DNA from: JAGTRP01 sp035655235
GTDB taxonomy: Bacteria > Pseudomonadota > Gammaproteobacteria > Burkholderiales > Rhodocyclaceae
Assembly: GCA_035655235.1 (NCBI GenBank)
Contig: DASRUX010000315.1
Span: 1 to 5,886 of the forward strand
Reading direction: 5' to 3'
Length of the DNA stretch: 5,886 bases
A program made the translations under genes and the position numbers. Position 1 is the stretch's first letter. Every line of letters begins with the position of its first letter. Shown in pieces: positions 5,292 to 5,886 of this stretch. The notes beneath the pieces are model-generated. The model searched no databases and was not told the DNA's origin. It was given only the letters and a program-made list of their open reading frames with translations.

Positions 5292-5317
5292 TGGAATCCC
5301 AAACGGCCGAGGGGCAG

Positions 5318-5886
5318 CTACAGCAGGTCCCGCAGCCGGAAATAGAGCATCCCCAGGACCAGGGCCGGGGTGCGCATCAGGGCGCCGCCGGGGAAGGGCA
5401 GGTGGCGGATGCGGGAAAAGAGGTCGAAGCGTTCCGCCTGGCCGGCGATGGCCTCCGCCACCAGCTTGCCGGCCATGCCGGTCAGTGCCAGGCCGTGGCC
5501 GGAAAAGCCCTGGAGGTAGTAGATGTTGTCCTTCACCCGGCCGAAGTCCGGGGCCCGGTTCATGGTGATGTCCACGAAGCCGCCCCAGGCGTACTGGATG
5601 GACAGGTCGTCCAGCTGGGGGAAGACGGTGAGCATCTGCTGCATCATCTTGATCACCAGCTTCCTGGGCGTGGCGGCGCTGTAGCTGTCGCCGGAGCCGA
5701 AGAGCAGCCGGTGGTCGGCGCTCAGGCGGAAGTAGTCGAGGACGAAATTGGTGTCCGAAACCGCCGCCCGGTGGGCGATGAGGGCATCGGCCCGCTCCCG
5801 TCCCATGGGCTCGGTGGCGATGATGTAAGTGCCCACCGGCATGATGCGCCCGGTCAGCTCCGGCGCCACGGTGTTGCCGTATTCCC
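5318..5886 (-). CDS. FAD-dependent oxidoreductase, PuuB/OrdL-like (DAO family), 5' end cut by window
   Basis: About 188 C-terminal residues are visible, ending in a TAG stop; the frame stays open to the window edge. The DAO-fold substrate domain is seen in VGTYIIATEPM, the DYFRLSADHRLLFGSGDSY segment (about 47-65) and YAWGGFVDITMNRAPDFG (about 98-115). The C-terminal FAD-binding GFSGHGLALTGMAGK motif (about 126-140) follows, and the tail FPGG...RTPALVLGMLYFRLRDLL is typical of gamma-glutamylputrescine oxidoreductase relatives. These flavoenzymes oxidise a secondary or primary amine, give an aldehyde and release H2O2. A role in putrescine breakdown is possible, but the exact substrate cannot be set from half a protein, and related glycine or sarcosine oxidases share the fold. 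The GTG at 5869 is an internal Val codon, since family members are about 430 residues. It lies upstream of ahpC on the same strand, but the ahpC promoter between them argues for separate control. Confidence 0.88.
   Translation of the reverse strand, partial: EYGNTVAPELTGRIMPVGTYIIATEPMGRERADALIAHRAAVSDTNFVLDYFRLSADHRLLFGSGDSYSAATPRKLVIKMMQQMLTVFPQLDDLSIQYAWGGFVDITMNRAPDFGRVKDNIYYLQGFSGHGLALTGMAGKLVAEAIAGQAERFDLFSRIRHLPFPGGALMRTPALVLGMLYFRLRDLL

Noticed and set aside
5232..5300. GGGATT (5232-5237) / AATCCC (5295-5300) inverted pair flanking the ahpC promoter
   Set aside because: Six bases 57 apart is easily chance, and the OxyR elements explain the region better.
1..5886. tRNA, rRNA, CRISPR array, insertion sequence, integrase or attachment site
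   Set aside because: Looked for across both strands by eye. No repeat-spacer array, cloverleaf-like gene, transposase motif or terminal repeat pair was found.

Overview
This GC-rich window (GC visibly lower around positions 1340-1870) reads as chromosomal DNA from a proteobacterium, most likely a betaproteobacterium and possibly a Rhodocyclales relative. That is an inference from GC-rich codon use, a small periplasmic cytochrome c of the c551/c552 type, and an ahpC-ahpF pair of enterobacterial type under an OxyR-like site. No marker gene fixes the taxon.

Layout: (1) positions 2-1312, plus strand: the C-terminal two thirds or so of a hybrid sensor histidine kinase (PAS end, HisKA, HATPase, receiver), cut by the window edge. 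(2) 1313-1531: a short lower-GC control region with a perfect 19-bp inverted repeat, whose arms look like two operator sites 32 bp apart, then smaller dyads running up to a strong Shine-Dalgarno. (3) 1532-2333, plus: a toxin-antitoxin operon of the TacA/TacT (AtaR/AtaT) type, with a ribbon-helix-helix DUF1778 antitoxin overlapping a GNAT acetyltransferase toxin by 38 bp. (4) 2334-2558: an intergenic stretch with a likely terminator and several hairpins, one of which could hide the next gene's ribosome binding site. (5) 2559-2867, plus: a secreted monoheme cytochrome c, followed by a strong hairpin. (6) 2960-5182, minus, convergent with the cytochrome: ahpF and, upstream of it, ahpC, which together form the alkyl hydroperoxide reductase system. 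The 105-nt gap between them holds two abutting hairpins, and ahpC is preceded by a very good OxyR-type operator and a weak core promoter. (7) 5318-5886, minus: the C-terminal part of an FAD-dependent amine oxidoreductase of the PuuB/OrdL type, cut by the window edge.

How the genes work together: AhpF passes electrons from NADH to AhpC, which reduces H2O2, organic peroxides and peroxynitrite. OxyR is expected to activate both when peroxide rises. The flavin oxidoreductase next door belongs to a family that makes H2O2, so the neighbourhood may be thematically linked, but no shared transcript is shown. The toxin-antitoxin operon looks like a self-contained acquired cassette between the kinase and the cytochrome gene. 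Every protein belongs to a recognised family and I see no clear undescribed multi-gene system. The most noteworthy signals are regulatory: the double dyad before the toxin-antitoxin operon, the OxyR site, the tandem hairpins between ahpC and ahpF, and the possible Shine-Dalgarno-masking hairpin before the cytochrome.
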